Below, in pieces: positions 36,048-48,378 of a stretch of 64,000 nt of DNA. A program made the position numbers and the translations under genes. This DNA is from Larus michahellis (lineage: Eukaryota; Chordata; Aves; Charadriiformes; Laridae). Every line of letters starts with the position of its first letter. Position 1 is the stretch's first letter. The notes under the pieces are model-generated. The model was not told the origin of the DNA, made no database searches, and worked only from the letters and a program-made list of their open reading frames with translations. The stretch lies in NCBI RefSeq assembly GCF_964199755.1, contig NC_133907.1, forward strand, positions 5,647,001-5,711,000, in the 5' to 3' direction.

Positions 36048-39000
36048 GTAAGTCCACAGGGCTGTTTTCTCCCCTGATTTCTTGTTAGTCGAAAGCCAAA
36101 TCACAGAAACCAAGAGGGGCTGTGGTTTGGTTCCCCCCTCCCCCTTTTGGAGCAGTTCAAGTGTGTGTTCTTTGCTGGAGCAATTGCATATTCTACCTGT
36201 GTTAATTCGTAAAAGGCAAGCTGGGTATTGGGAATCTTGTGTATACGCAGCCATCAGTTTGGTTCTTAGACTGCGCTGTTTATATGCTAAAGCAATGTGT
36301 GTATATATTGTACGACGATGTGGTTGTCTGGGGGGGCTGAACAGTAAAATTCAAAGCCCTGATGCATGTTTCTGCATTCACCTGACTTAGGTTTGTTTAT
36401 CTCCAGATGCATGCACCAAATCCATCTGTTCTTTCGCATTGTAATAAGATAATTTTACTATGAATTGAGTAAAGGCAAGGCAGCATGTTGTCACTGGAAT
36501 AGTATTCCTGTATTGTGAATGCACGTAAGCTTTTGCAAATATGAAATAAATTTGTTAAATATCTGTACTAAACCTTTCTGGGATTGCCCTTTGCCCCGCA
36601 TCCTGGTTCTAGTCAAACCTTAATGGGGGGACTGGGCAGGCCAAGGGTGCTGAGATCTTTGCGTTTGTTAATTCAGCATACGTCCAAGTTGGAAAAATCC
36701 CAACGCTCGGCATCCCAGGAGTACACACAAAGATGTTTCGTGCCCCCCTGCACAGGTAACCCTCTGGGATACAGGGTGAGCCCCCTCTCCCCCTTCCCTG
36801 CAGTATGTCGTTGTGTAGTGGCTTTTCTCAACGCCGTGGCTTTCTTAAAATACCATGTCTGGCAGAAGCTGCACAGAACCAAAGACCTCTGAGGAGGCAT
36901 CTCCTGCCCCTAAATGGTAGTTGGCCCGTTATGCTTGCTGCCAGCAGGATTTATGACCAAGCTGTCATTGTCCTCAGAAACATGTCCTGTGCGCTGCAGC
37001 CAGGACGCGGCTCAAAGGACGCCTCTCCCCGCTGTCGCGTGTGCCCGTCCCTTTGGTCTCTGCCTCTCTGCGCGGCGTGTTTGCTTCGCCTGTCAATTCT
37101 ACCACTTGTGCAAGGACGCCGGATTAAACAGAATTGCACCCCGAAGTATTGGTAACGCTATTCTGGAAATGCTAATTTCCTAAGGGCTTTAAATCAAGCG
37201 TTGAGTAGATGGAGCTGCTGTGATTTAAGTGCTTTCCGCCTTCTGGAGCGGCAGCGCAGGTACGTCTGCAGAAGGCAGGTCCAGCTGGTTGTGTTCTGTG
37301 CAGCCGCGTGCCCAGGCTCGCACAACACCAGCCAGGCTCAAAGTGCTTATTTACATTTATGCGGGTCTTGAAAAGCTTCTTAAATTGCATGAAGTTAATA
37401 CAATGGAAAATGGATTTTTTCCTGCCCACCTAAGCAAGGCTTTAGTGATTAATGCTGTAAAGTAAAAACAACAGCAACAAATTCAGTTTTATAATGTGCT
37501 GTGGATTCCAGGTTTATGAAAAATGCGTGCTTCATAAAAGAAATTTTTCCTCCTCCTAGTATTCTTTCAAAAAAAAAAATATCTTATCTCCGTAAAATCC
37601 CCTTGTCTCCGTAGCTGCATTTTGATGCTAATGGGATTCATAGCTTCATAATTCTTTGTCTCTCCTCTTGCATTGGTACAAGGCTAAACTCTATTGCAGA
37701 GTAGATATGTTTTACTAGAGAAAAAACTTAGCAGAAGAGAGGATTCACTCTTTGGTTGTGAAATTAGTTGAGCTTTTTTTCATCTGTTGTTCTCCTAGAG
37801 ATGTATTGTGTGCCGTTAAGGACCACAAGAAAAAGGAAATCTTGAGGTGCAGGAGGAGTTGCTTGCTATTGTCTCTGACACTGAACAGTAACGAGAAAGA
37901 CCATTATGAGCCGAAGATATTTTAATTCACATAATTCTCTTTTTCCTAAAACTTTGATTATTTTAATGGGGGGAAAAACTTCTGTGTCTGCTTTTGAGTT
38001 AGAGCTAAGGAAGCAGAGAGGTTCTAAACAAACATTCTCCTTGTTAAAAACACATTCTGCTAGAAGTCCCGCTTCCCAAACCAGTGTCATACTTGGTTAT
38101 ATGCTTCAAGGGAAACTTTGGGACATTGACTGTTGCTCCTGCTTTCTTTTGATTGCTCTACAAAAATGGCTGTACTTTGCCAGCGCTTTCCTTGTGATCT
38201 ATTTTTCCCCGTAACAGGAACTCGTTATTCTCCAGGGAGGCAGCGAGCGGCTGCAGTTTTCATGCAGACCACAAGAAACAGGGTGGGCAGATGCACGGCA
38301 GGGCAGCAGAAGGGTGTCCTCCTGCCCCTCCAGGCAGCAGGGCTGCACAGATACCCCCGTCAACTGGCTGCGTTCAACCTTCTCTTGGCATGAGATCGAG
38401 CCCCGCAAGGGTGAGTCAAAGCATGTCGGTAGGCTGCTGGGAAGTCTGCCTGGGCAGCAGGTGGTATCGCAGGGCTAGTGGTGGCCTCCACGTCTCTCTT
38501 CCTGTTCTGTGGACAGGAAATAGCTGCAAAACCTCCCTTCCATCTTTCAGAAAGTAGATGAGATTGACTTTCTGCAAACATAGGGTAGGTCCTTCCAAGA
38601 GGCTGGTCTGTAACTTTCCTGCCAAAGAGGGGTTTGGTGATACCAAGCTGCCGAGTGCCCGTGAGGAACCTCACACGGCCGGGCTGTAGGTGTCGGGGGC
38701 GATCGAGGGGGAAGGTGGTGAGTACTTCAACCAGAGTCCTTGCTGCTGCCGAGCATCGTGGGCAAAGTTTCTGTAGATAACATCCATCCTTGTCAATACG
38801 CGCAAGAGGCAGCCGTGTTGTTTGCCTTTTCCTGTGTGCGGAGCACGAGCAAGGGGCTCTCATGGTCTGAGCCCGCTCCAAGAGTGATCACCGAGGATGG
38901 CTTCACGGCTTGCTCCGTGGGAAGGCAAAATTCCGGCTCAGCCTGGTCAGTCCACGTCCTGCTCTTGTGCATGGCTCGTGCTCAGCGCTGGTCCCACCTG

Positions 39001-40156
39001 GCGTGCGTGACCCAGCTTGCCAGGAGTTTATCCCAAGCCCACCGGGCTGAACGTAAAATTAAAGGTTTTCTGTGAATGAGAGATTTCAGGTTCCCTGTTC
39101 CTAACCACAGCGAAGCACGCTGCTGCTCAGAAATAAAGGCGTGCTGTGAGTCAGGGTGTTCTTCCAGCTCATGAAGCTATCCAGAAAGTGCAGATACAGA
39201 TTATATGACTTGAATGCTGCACTATTCATGATGTGTGTTCAGTCGCCTAAATCCCGTTGGCAGTGTTTGGGCTTTGCCTGGATAATTGATTCAGATGTAA
39301 ATTGAATGAATAAATCCTTTACAGCTAAAATATGCTCTCTTTTTATCTTGATTCTTTTTCTTCTTTTTGTTGAATGGCATAGAAAATAGGTAGTTATAAT
39401 CTCATAAATAGGTATTTGACTACCTTTGTTAGGAGGGCAGGTAAAATGAGGTTTGTATGGCCTGTTTTGAAATGCTTTACTGCTTTGTTTATTGAATTAC
39501 TAACCGGTTTATAACTTGGCTTCTGTACTTCTGGTCAATAATCTGCTTGCGGAAATGTTTGTGCCAGTCTTCAATGGCAAGGCCAGGTGGTTATTTATTT
39601 CTTTAAGTGCACATTAGTTGAGGGCAAAATATCAAAGAAATCTCTCTTTTTTTTTTTTTTTTTTTTTTAATAGCCACGGAGTGAAATATTGTGGTGAACG
39701 TGTGCCCCGCTGGCATCAAAGGCTTCTTTGGTTCGGGAATCTGCACAGAGGGACTTGAACTGGCATCAGGACAAGCCTTTGTGAGCATTTTGTCAATGTT
39801 TTAAGCTATTTTTTCACTTGAGGCTTCCCTGACGTTTCATCAGAGACAGGGCGAACATGCTAACTACAAGCCAACAAAAGAATGCGGTTTGAGCTTTCGT
39901 CCCAGCCTGGTTATGTTTAATCAGCACTTCCACAGATGGTAATTCTTGGAGCCGGTGTCTCTTCAGCGCCGTCCGCCGGGCCCCTCGCTCCCTTATCCCC
40001 AGCAGTTCAGGGGCGGCGTTTCTACTCCCAGAGCAAACACTCAGCCAGTGAATGGAACCAGGCGCTTGGCATTCCTCGGGCTATAAATATTTGGGCGTTT
40101 TTCATGTCTCAGGGCAGGAATCCCAGCCCTGCGTACACCGGGCACTTGCTGCCTTG
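36048..40156. other. Intergenic, no confident gene
   Basis: Open frames on both strands around 38360-39075 (173 codons on minus, 111 on plus) sit in locally GC-rich DNA and match no family I know. A poly-T run lies at about 39648-39668. I looked on the minus strand for SUN5 (SUN domain) exons, expected here from mammalian gene order, and found none. Confidence 0.45.
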
Positions 40157-40681
40157 TGTCCTGGTTTCAGCTGAGATCGAGTTAATTTTCTTTCTAGTAG
40201 CTGCTGGGCTTTGGATTCAGTGTGAGAACAATGTTGGTAACCCATATTGTTTTAGTTGTTGCTAAGTAATGCTTATATTAAGTCAAGGACTTTTTCAGCT
40301 TCCCATGGAAGCTGAGAGGGAGCACAGACAGGACAAGGTGGGCAAAGGAATATCCCATACCATAAATGTCATGCTCAGTATAGAAATGGGGGTTGGCCGG
40401 GGGGGGGCAGGAATCCACAATTGCTACTTAGGATGGGCTGGGCAGTTGATCACCAGGTGGTGAGCAATTGTATTGCATCACTCATTTTGTGTATTCTTTT
40501 ACCATTATTATTATTATTATTACTTTCTCTTCAGTTCCTGTTCTATTACTGTCTTTATCTGAAGCCACAAGTATTATTATTTTTTTCTTTTTCTCCATCT
40601 TTCCCCTATCCCATGGTGGGAGGAAGGGAGGGAGTGAATATCTGCGTGGTCCCCGTTGCCAAGTAGAGTTAACTCACAACA
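40157..40681 (+). mobile_element. Solo LTR, ERVL type
   Basis: A 525-bp element starting TGTCCTGGTTTCAG and ending CTCACAACA, so bounded by TG...CA. The flanking 5-bp sites are CCTTG (40152-40156) and CCTCG (40682-40686), one mismatch apart, as expected for an aged ERVL target duplication. Internal features match the abundant neoavian ERVL LTR as I know it: GAGTTAATTTTCTTTCTAGT, GTTTTAGTTGTTGCTAAGTA, CATGCTCAGTATA, and a TTA-repeat tract near 40505. No internal viral genes are present, so it is a recombined solo LTR. Confidence 0.92.
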
Positions 40682-40686
40682 CCTCG

Positions 40687-43600
40687 TCAGGGTTTTGCTC
40701 TGCCCTCATCAGCTTTTCCCTTTGCTCTGGCATTAAAATAATTAAAATACACTGAGCGGATCATCTCTGTCCATTTGGGACTGTCACTTCTTGCTGTCGG
40801 CTATTGCTTTCTGGTCCTGCAGAGGGAGGTGCCAGCGCTTTGCAGCACGCGTGGAACCACCCACCTGCCTCCCCTCCTGGCTTTGGTCTCGGAGTCTCCG
40901 GGTGTAGGAGTTGGAGCCCGCCAAAGCGTAATATCCTTAAAATGTGTTACCGGTCACTGCGATACTTCCCTGTGTCCTCAGTGTCTGTGTAAATGTCCAG
41001 ACCTCTTTTGAATCTAATTAACTTCTTGGCTTCGGAGATGCCTTTTGGCAGGATATCCCGTGTTTGAATCGCCAATGTGAAAATACATTTCCTCCTGCCG
41101 GTTCTCCAAAAGCGTCTGCTTTGGCTGCTTATGCCATAGTCCCGTTTGATGGAGGTTTTGTGCTTATGTGATTTCTTTTTCTGTCTTTTACTTCTGTCTC
41201 TGCTTATCTCACCACGATGCCAGGGCCTGGCTGTTTCAGGGCAACTGGTGCAGCGATCCAGCGTTACTGGGTGGGTGATGGTATGGTACCCCCGTGTGGC
41301 TGCAGTGCTGGCAGTTGCTGCCTTTACCACTTCCAAAGACGTAGCAAGGTCCATCTTTCCTTACCCCCCTCTCTCAGCCTCCTGGGGGGGCTCTATGTGC
41401 CTCTGAACACCCACTGTTCCCTTGACTTCGTGCTGGACGGAAAGCGACTGGATTGCTTCTGCGTTTGTGTAACGAGAGGCTTGTTTGTGCCCTGTCTGGT
41501 TGCTGCCAGCTGTTGAGCATCAATATTTATAGATTTTTGTTATACAGCTTCTTGCATGTGTGTTCTGTTTGGGGGGGGGGGGGAATTGCAAATAAAATGG
41601 TTCATGCCCAACCTTGCCGCTACCCAGAGTCTGAATTTCTCTCTGCCTGTCCCTGCGCTGGGCTGTTATGAACAGGAGATTTTGTGACTGGCGTCAGAGC
41701 CCGACTTCGGCTATTTAGAAAACATCCATTCAATAAATCATATGGGGAGCAGCTGCCGCTCTCTGCTGAGCCAAGGCACATCAGATAAAATATTGCTCAT
41801 TTATTTGGTTTGGTAGAAATAAAGTTGCTCTAGTGGAACATCATTACAGGCTGTTCTTAATTCACCTCAGGGCTATTTCTAATAGCGGCACACAATTCTC
41901 CTGTGACAGTCTGAGTGAATGAGATGGGTGTTTTGATGTCAAGCTGAATGTAAGGAAGGTTTTAGGAATCAGAGCTTTGAAAGAGAAATAACTACTGTTT
42001 GTGCTCTGATACTGGAAGAGGTCCCTGTTTTATTATTAACACTATAGCTATTGAAAGTCCTGACACTTGTTCCTTGGGGATTTGAAGCAATTCAAGCCAT
42101 GAAATACTGTTTCAGCTCAGCCTTTTACAAGTCACTGCGTGTTGGTAAAGCCGAAGGTGGCCTTGATAGCTAGTGGAGGCACCCAGGGCTGGCATTAAGT
42201 TAATAATATTTGTTTGATTTTCTTTTTTTTTCCCCAGCTGTGTGGCAACTGGGAAGCCTGCTTCTGCCCAGCTCTTGGCTTACAGCAGATAGCCGCTTTT
42301 GTCCGAGCGGAATGGTTTATGAAAAGCTGCCCAAAGCATTTCAATTTAGGCTTGCTGCTTTGCACAAATGTCATCAGCATAATATTCAGCAATGGGGCCA
42401 CGGCATCTGTAGGCATGCTGCCTGCTGGTCGCAAAAGATGCTAGAGGCTGTTACTTTAAAAAAAAAAAAAAAAAAAAAAAAGGGAAAAAAAATAAAAAGA
42501 AAAAAAAAGTGAAGGGGTAGGAAGACGGAGTGTTGCAATGTAGGACTGGGTGCACATTTTCTTTGGCAGGGAACAGGCACCTAATCAGGATCCTGCTTTT
42601 CTCCTTATAAAATCAAGTCTCAAAGTGTCTCATCTCCTCCTCGCGTCACGGCTTGGGGAAAACAAGTGAGAGAATCGCGTGGATCTGAAGCCGTTACCGT
42701 ATGGCAGGCCCGACGGACAGCTGCCGTGATTGTGTCTTCTCTGTGTTACGTCTTTAAGTGCCCGATCACCTGAGCGAGGCAGCAGGCGCTTCACGTTCAT
42801 TTTGGGTGTGGAGCCCTGCGGAAGGGAGCCGTGTATCCCCCTCTGCCACAGCGGCGTTTCGTTGCCTTTGCTTGTCTTAATCGTTCTCTATAAAATAGAG
42901 GTAACTGGGGGAAAACGTACGGTTGCTCCAGCGTCCAGAAAAGCAGCGTGTGTTGCTGAGAGCGATAAAGCTTAACAATGCAGCAGCGGCGGCTGGATTC
43001 CTTCGTGCTGAATTGTGTTTTGGCTGACAAAAACAGATGCTCTTTGTTGCAGAGGAGGTGCAGGCGCTGCCCTGGCCGCTGGCGTGATTTATCGGAGGCA
43101 GCGCTGTGCCCCTGAGGTCCTGGGTGTTTGGGCACAAGCCTCTTCGCTGCCGGTCCTGAAGGCCACGGTGCCGCCGGCACCCAGAGAATTCGGTGCGAGT
43201 GACAAGATGCTGGGGGCTCCTGGGCAGAAAGGAACAACAGGAGAAAATGATTTACAAGTCGCTGGTTTTATCAGAGTCCGAGCCTGCCCAGCACGGCTGC
43301 GTTTCCCGTGCAGCAATACTTGTGGTCATATTAAACATTGGTCCGTCTCCTGACAGCCCAGATAGCCCCTGCTTAGCAATAACTTCTGCTGGAAAAAAAA
43401 TAATGATAAATTGTGTGCTGAAATAGCAAAGATCAGGGAGCAGAGCTCTCTTGCTAACTGCTAGAGATGACCTTGATTCTATACGTGAGAGCTGCGAAGT
43501 ATCATAATTCAATGAGGATATTTATTCCGAGCTGCGCGGCACAAGCTCAAAGGATCTCAAGACCTCATTTTCATCGGAGTAATTTTATATGGCAAAGAGG

Positions 43601-44930
43601 GAAGTCAATTTTTTTTTTTTTTTTTTAATTCAGACTCTCTGCTCCAAATAAACCTCCAGAGTGCTCATCTCCTGTACATAAAAGTTTCTCAAAATACTAG
43701 TGATGAAGCTGTTTAGTTCAGCTCTATTTCCATGCTATCGGTGACTTTGTTACAAACAGCCGTTCCCTGCAGATGGCTGTCGCTTTGATGCTAGTTGGTG
43801 TATGGCACATTAAAAATCCTTAACTTGGTTTCTAAAGTCTCACTAAAAACCCTACTGGGACTTTGATGTTGAGAAGATTCCACTCAAAGTACCCAAACTC
43901 TCTGAAGCTCTCCCGGCCTTATCTCGGAGGCAGACCAGCGAGTGGTTGCCTCGGGCAGTAAAATAGCAGCAGCAGCAAAAATGTGTAGTGATTATTTATG
44001 GTCGGAGCATCTTGCAGTCGGGAGGCGCTGCTGGAAATTACCAGGCCCTGGTGATGCCTTGAAGAATCCCGTTCTTCCTTTCGGAGACAATATTGACGGC
44101 TGCGTGCTGTGGTTCAGCAGCCGTCGGTGGTGATCCAGCTGAAACCTCTCGGCGGAGCGCTCCGTCATTTCACGCACAAATTCCAGTTGTAGGCATCTGT
44201 GCCCCCCAAAATGTTCCCAAAGGGCCTCTCTTGCTAAATGACAGGATGCCGAAAGCAACTGTGGAACCTTATTTCGGTTTTATTTAGACGGCAGCAAGTT
44301 TTTTTTAAGCACGACACCTTTTTTGCTGCCGAGCACTGTGGTGTGCTTTCCCGCAGCGCAGCGGGGCCGCCAGCTCGCAGCTGGTGGGGTACCTTTGCCA
44401 TGCCCGTGTCGGTGAGTATATCGCCATCGCGTCTGTAAAGAGCTCTGGTGGTGGAGCTTGTTAGTGGATGTTGTTAATGGATCAATCTGTGCTGTTCCGT
44501 CATTAACAAAGTCTTGTTTTTACTGCGTGAGTGAGTGAAATTGGCCTTGAACCAAATTTTCTTTTTTTTTTTTTTTTTTTAGTCTACATACTGTAGTGTG
44601 AAATTCTAGGGCATGGTGTGCAACTCGCTCCACTGTGCTATATTTGTTTTCTAGGTTGATACTTAGTTCTTTGCAATGTGTCAGATAACTGCATCAAATT
44701 GTTTTTCAGAGTTAAAGGGGAATTAAATGAGCGCTCTTTTTTTTTTTTTTTTTTTTTTTTTGTCTGCATTGCATTTTTGTGCACAGGAATCACTTTGACC
44801 CTACTGTGAGTTGCTTTAGAAGAGCGTTATCCCGTGCGTGTCTTTCTTTGAAATAATTTTCTGCGTAACATTCCCAACCCCTTTTACATTCCGTTCCAGC
44901 TCTAACGGAGTAAACGCCAGCGCTTCAGCC
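40687..44930. other. Intergenic, no confident gene
   Basis: Contains A-rich simple sequence (42457-42509), a poly-G run (about 41571-41583) and poly-T runs (about 44562-44580 and 44739-44761). Short open frames on both strands have no splice support or domains. Confidence 0.5.
42457..42509. repeat. A-rich simple repeat
   Basis: A run of more than 20 A followed by A-rich sequence with isolated G and T. No retroposon body ending in this tail was recognised upstream. Confidence 0.8.
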
Positions 44931-44999
44931 GGGCGTTGAATGGCATCAGGCTTCAGCGGAGCTCTTCTGCCGCTGATCCCCTACGCCCTGCCTGGTCTT

Positions 45000-45450
45000 T
45001 GGGTGCTGCCTTGTTCCCAAGGCTGGGGGGAGCTGGGGGGGGTCCCTGTCCCCGGGGTGCGGGGGCGTCCCCCTGTCCCTGCCCCGCGGAGCCGCCGCAG
45101 GCCGCCAGCAGGGGGCGGTACAACCCAAGCCGCGCCGCTCCCCGGCCGCGGAGCGGAGCCGCCCGGAGCCACCCGCGGCCCCGGAGTTCGCCGGTTCGAG
45201 CCCCGCGCCGCCCGCCTCGGCCCCTCCGGCTGTGTCAGTCCCATGCTGGGTGTGCATCGGGCCATTTCCCTGCGCCCGGCGTGTCCCCGTTGAGTTCTCG
45301 CTTGCTCTTTCTTTTTGTAGTGCGTGGGTGTTTTTCACCAGCCTCTGGGACACCTCGCCGGGGCAAGGGTGGCTTGCTTCCGCGTCGGTCTGGGCAGCGT
45401 GGGCCCCCGTCCTGGGTGAGCTCCAGGCTCCCAGCACTGCCGGTATCATG
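45000..45450. promoter_or_regulatory. Intergenic CpG island
   Basis: A local GC- and CpG-rich block, densest at about 45050-45240, in otherwise average DNA between the WD-gene remnant and the BPIFB gene. It may be a promoter for an unseen transcript, an orphan CpG island or an insulator. The 293-codon + frame (44936-45817) and the minus frames here are best explained by lack of stops in GC-rich DNA. Confidence 0.65.
45105..45118 (+). promoter_or_regulatory. CTCF binding motif
   Basis: CCAGCAGGGGGCGG matches the CTCF core consensus CCASYAGRKGGCRS at all 14 positions. It lies inside the CpG island. Binding is inferred from the motif only. Confidence 0.65.
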
Positions 45451-48268
45451 GGGTGAGGAAACGTGGCTGTTTCTTGCTCCCCTTCGCTTGTTGCCCTCTC
45501 TGCGAGCTGGGGTCCTCGTCACGTTTTTGGCATTGAAATTGCCCTTCAGTTTGGAAATGGGGAAACCGAGGGAAGGTGCGTGTGAGACCTGTAACGTCTC
45601 CCTAGTGCACGGAGGCTGCACAGGGGACGGGTACTCCAAACTATCAACACTAGTCGTAGGCATGAATCGGGATGCTGAGCCACAGCAGGGTCAGAGGCAG
45701 GGCAGCTGCCCGCCCTGCCGATGTGAGCGTATTTTTCACCCTCTCCAGCCTGCTCTGGGTTTTATCTCCCCTGATGCCTCTTTGTCTCCTCGTTTCAGAC
45801 TCCCACTGGTGTTTTGAGGCTTCTGCCCTGAGACAGGATCCTTGAACCAACTGATACTGGACTGACCATGGAAGGAAAATAGCATACGGGGGAGTCCTAC
45901 TCATCAGGATAATTAACTCATTAGCAAGGTTTGTTTAACATCAACTCACTCTCTTGTTTCAGCTGCAGCTTCCTTAGAGCAGTTGGTATCTCCCTAGAAA
46001 TAGGCATTTATTTACATAATGCTGACTCCAAATCCCTGACTACTTGTAGGGGTTGTAATTTATCCCCCAGGGAATTTCTGGACAGAGCACAGCACTAATT
46101 CTGCCACCTGTGCTAATGATGTGTCCAAAGAGACCATGTCAAGTCTCTATTAAAAGCTGCGAATAAGACAGAAAGCCTAAAATCTTTACTTACAGAAGAT
46201 GTATGTGTGTAATATAAGGCTGCTGCTAATTCTTCCCCAGGATTAATAGAGACAATCAAGGACAATTTCACTCGGTATTGCTTTTCTTTTTGTAAAACAA
46301 AACTGCCCCCAAACCGAGGGAAGACAGAAGCATGGCTTTGAGTCTGTGTTGCTCTCCCTCAGTCAAATGGAAATAGCTGTCTTTTTATTTAAAAAGTCTC
46401 TGTTGGCACCACAATGCTGACAATTTCTGAGACAATGAAATGGACAGAAATCCATTTTCCAGGCTGGAAGGAAGGCAAAGAATAAATTGGAAGAATGAAG
46501 AGTGAGGAGGAACTGAGGCGTTCGCGGTGCTCACAGTGCAAGTGATTGGAAGCGATGGGAAGAAGGCAGGAAAGGGATTCATTTGCTTAAAATATAGGAC
46601 TAGATTTGACTTTAAGGTGCACGTTGCATGGCAGAAATCCACGCTGCCGTGTCTGTGCTGGGGTGTGCTCCAGGCGGCACATGCGTGGGGATGCCAGTGA
46701 TACCATGGGGGTTCTTCTGGCCACGCACCCTAAATGTGGGGCAGTAAGCCTGTGTGTGCCCCACGGCCTTTCACTGGGGGCTCCTGGCAGTCCCGCGGGA
46801 AGGTTACAGCCTTTTCTGCTGTACATCAGGGCCTTTGAGCATCAGGAGACTCATGGCAAGTGGCCAAGCTTGCCTTGGGGCCAGATGATAAAGGATGTGC
46901 TGGGGAAACCTGGAATGTACCAGACCTGAAAAAATCAAGATGCCAAGATATCCACCCAGAAAGATGCTCGGGGCAGCGCTTAGGCTTCAGCTCGGTCTCT
47001 GCAGGCTGATGACAGACAGGCGCCGACAAAATATTGCAAAACTCAGTGAAACCAACGCCTGCCCGAAGCAGCTGGGGAAGGATTTGCAGGATTTCCGAGG
47101 CTTTCCTGCCTGGCGTGGCGTGTCTCCCCTGCGAGTCCTTTGGCCAGTGCTGCTTTCAGCGTTGCGTTGTGGAGCTCCGATGTCTTGGTAAAGCCTGGAG
47201 ACATGTCTGCAAAAGTCCCTCTGTTTTTGCACCGCAGCTCGTCACATTGCATCTGGCTAATGAAGTTTGTCCCTTTCCCGCGGCCGATAACATTGCACTC
47301 ATTTTACTTCACTTCACATCTCGGAAGCAGAAAGTTTCCTGTCTATAAAATTCCTGGAGACATTGATTTGTTGTTATCTCATGGTAGCGATTTTATTCTG
47401 CCTTGCTGTTTATGCTCGGCATTGCAGATGCATCCAGAAATCAATGCTGCTTTTCTTACTCCTTTTGACAGGCAGCTCCTTAGAGCTGCTGCCCGGGAGG
47501 CTTGTGTTCTTCTCCCTGTTTTTCCTGCCTGTGCTCCCTGCGTGGCCCTTCCCTGAGATTATGTTTCTGTTTCTCGAGTTCCCTATGTAGGAAACTGCTC
47601 GGGTGAGCGATCAGACACAAGTGAAGCTGGAAAGGATGCTCTTGACGTCTGCCCACGCACAACACGCCTCAGCTCCCTGGTACGTGCGCTAAGCAGGAGT
47701 CCTGGGTCAGCGCGAGCCTGGGATCGATTTGGCAAGGCTTGCTGTTGTTTTAAAGAGTGATTGGTATTAATTAAGCTGCTCTGCCCTTGTGGGCTGTTGA
47801 CAATGGAAGCTGCTAAACCAACTGTAAATCTGGCTGTGGGGATTGAGGGTTTCCGACAACCCTGGGATAAAGTCCAGTCCCAAAACTTGAGGGGGGTTTG
47901 ATTCCTTCAGTTCTTACTAAAACCCTCCAGCTCCTTTCTAGGAGTTCTTAGTTCATGTTTTGACAAATCCTGTTGCTAGAAATTAGCTTTTGAGTCTGGC
48001 TCTGGGAGGATTTATTCATCCCAGACCAAGCAAGAACACAGGTGATTTTACAGAGACAGATGCTTCACTAACGCAGCGTTTCTGGTTCGCGTGATTCAGC
48101 GTGTTACACTGGGCCGGGGAGCTCAGAGAGAGGTTCCCTCCTTCCATTTCCCGGAGCAATTTCATAAATGGGAGCAGAAAAAAGAAATCTCCCCTGAGCA
48201 AGGCAGCTTGCAATGAGGCAGAGTGAATACAGCACCAAACGACACTTCTCCGTGCATTTCTTTTCCAG
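45451..48268. other. Intergenic, no confident gene
   Basis: Short open frames only. A hydrophobic frame near 47440-47590 looks like a signal peptide but has no downstream exon in phase and no good donor. Nothing else is supported. Confidence 0.5.
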
Positions 48269-48378
48269 TCCCTGGACTGAATTGCCACTGACCAGCGCTA
48301 TGTCCGAGGGGGAGAACCTACTGCAGCGCAAATCCAACCGTATCGCCATCATTGGCATGTTCCCCAGCAAAGTGACAG
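48269..48378 (+). other. Orphan exon-like block of unknown gene
   Basis: Acceptor TTTTCCAG ends at 48268; donor GTGACAG|GTGGGG at 48379. The 110-nt block has one frame open throughout, with an ATG at 48300 followed by SEGENLLQRKSNRIAIIGMF and PSKVT. Composition and splice sites look like a real exon, possibly a first coding exon. Two downstream exon-like blocks (49371-49389 and 49537-49575) can be joined in phase. I do not recognise the protein. It could belong to an unannotated transcript, be a relic of another gene, or be chance. Confidence 0.3.

Noticed and set aside
45185-45200. tRNA B-box-like GGTTCGAGCCC in the CpG island
   Set aside because: The flanking bases do not form a T-stem, and no A box or acceptor stem is found at the right spacing.
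44936-45817. 293-codon + frame over the 45-kb CpG island
   Set aside because: Composition-driven open frame with no recognisable domain; minus frames there are equally long.
47440-47590. Hydrophobic frame resembling a signal peptide of another BPIF gene
   Set aside because: No donor in phase and no downstream BPI exon before the true first exon at 52460.
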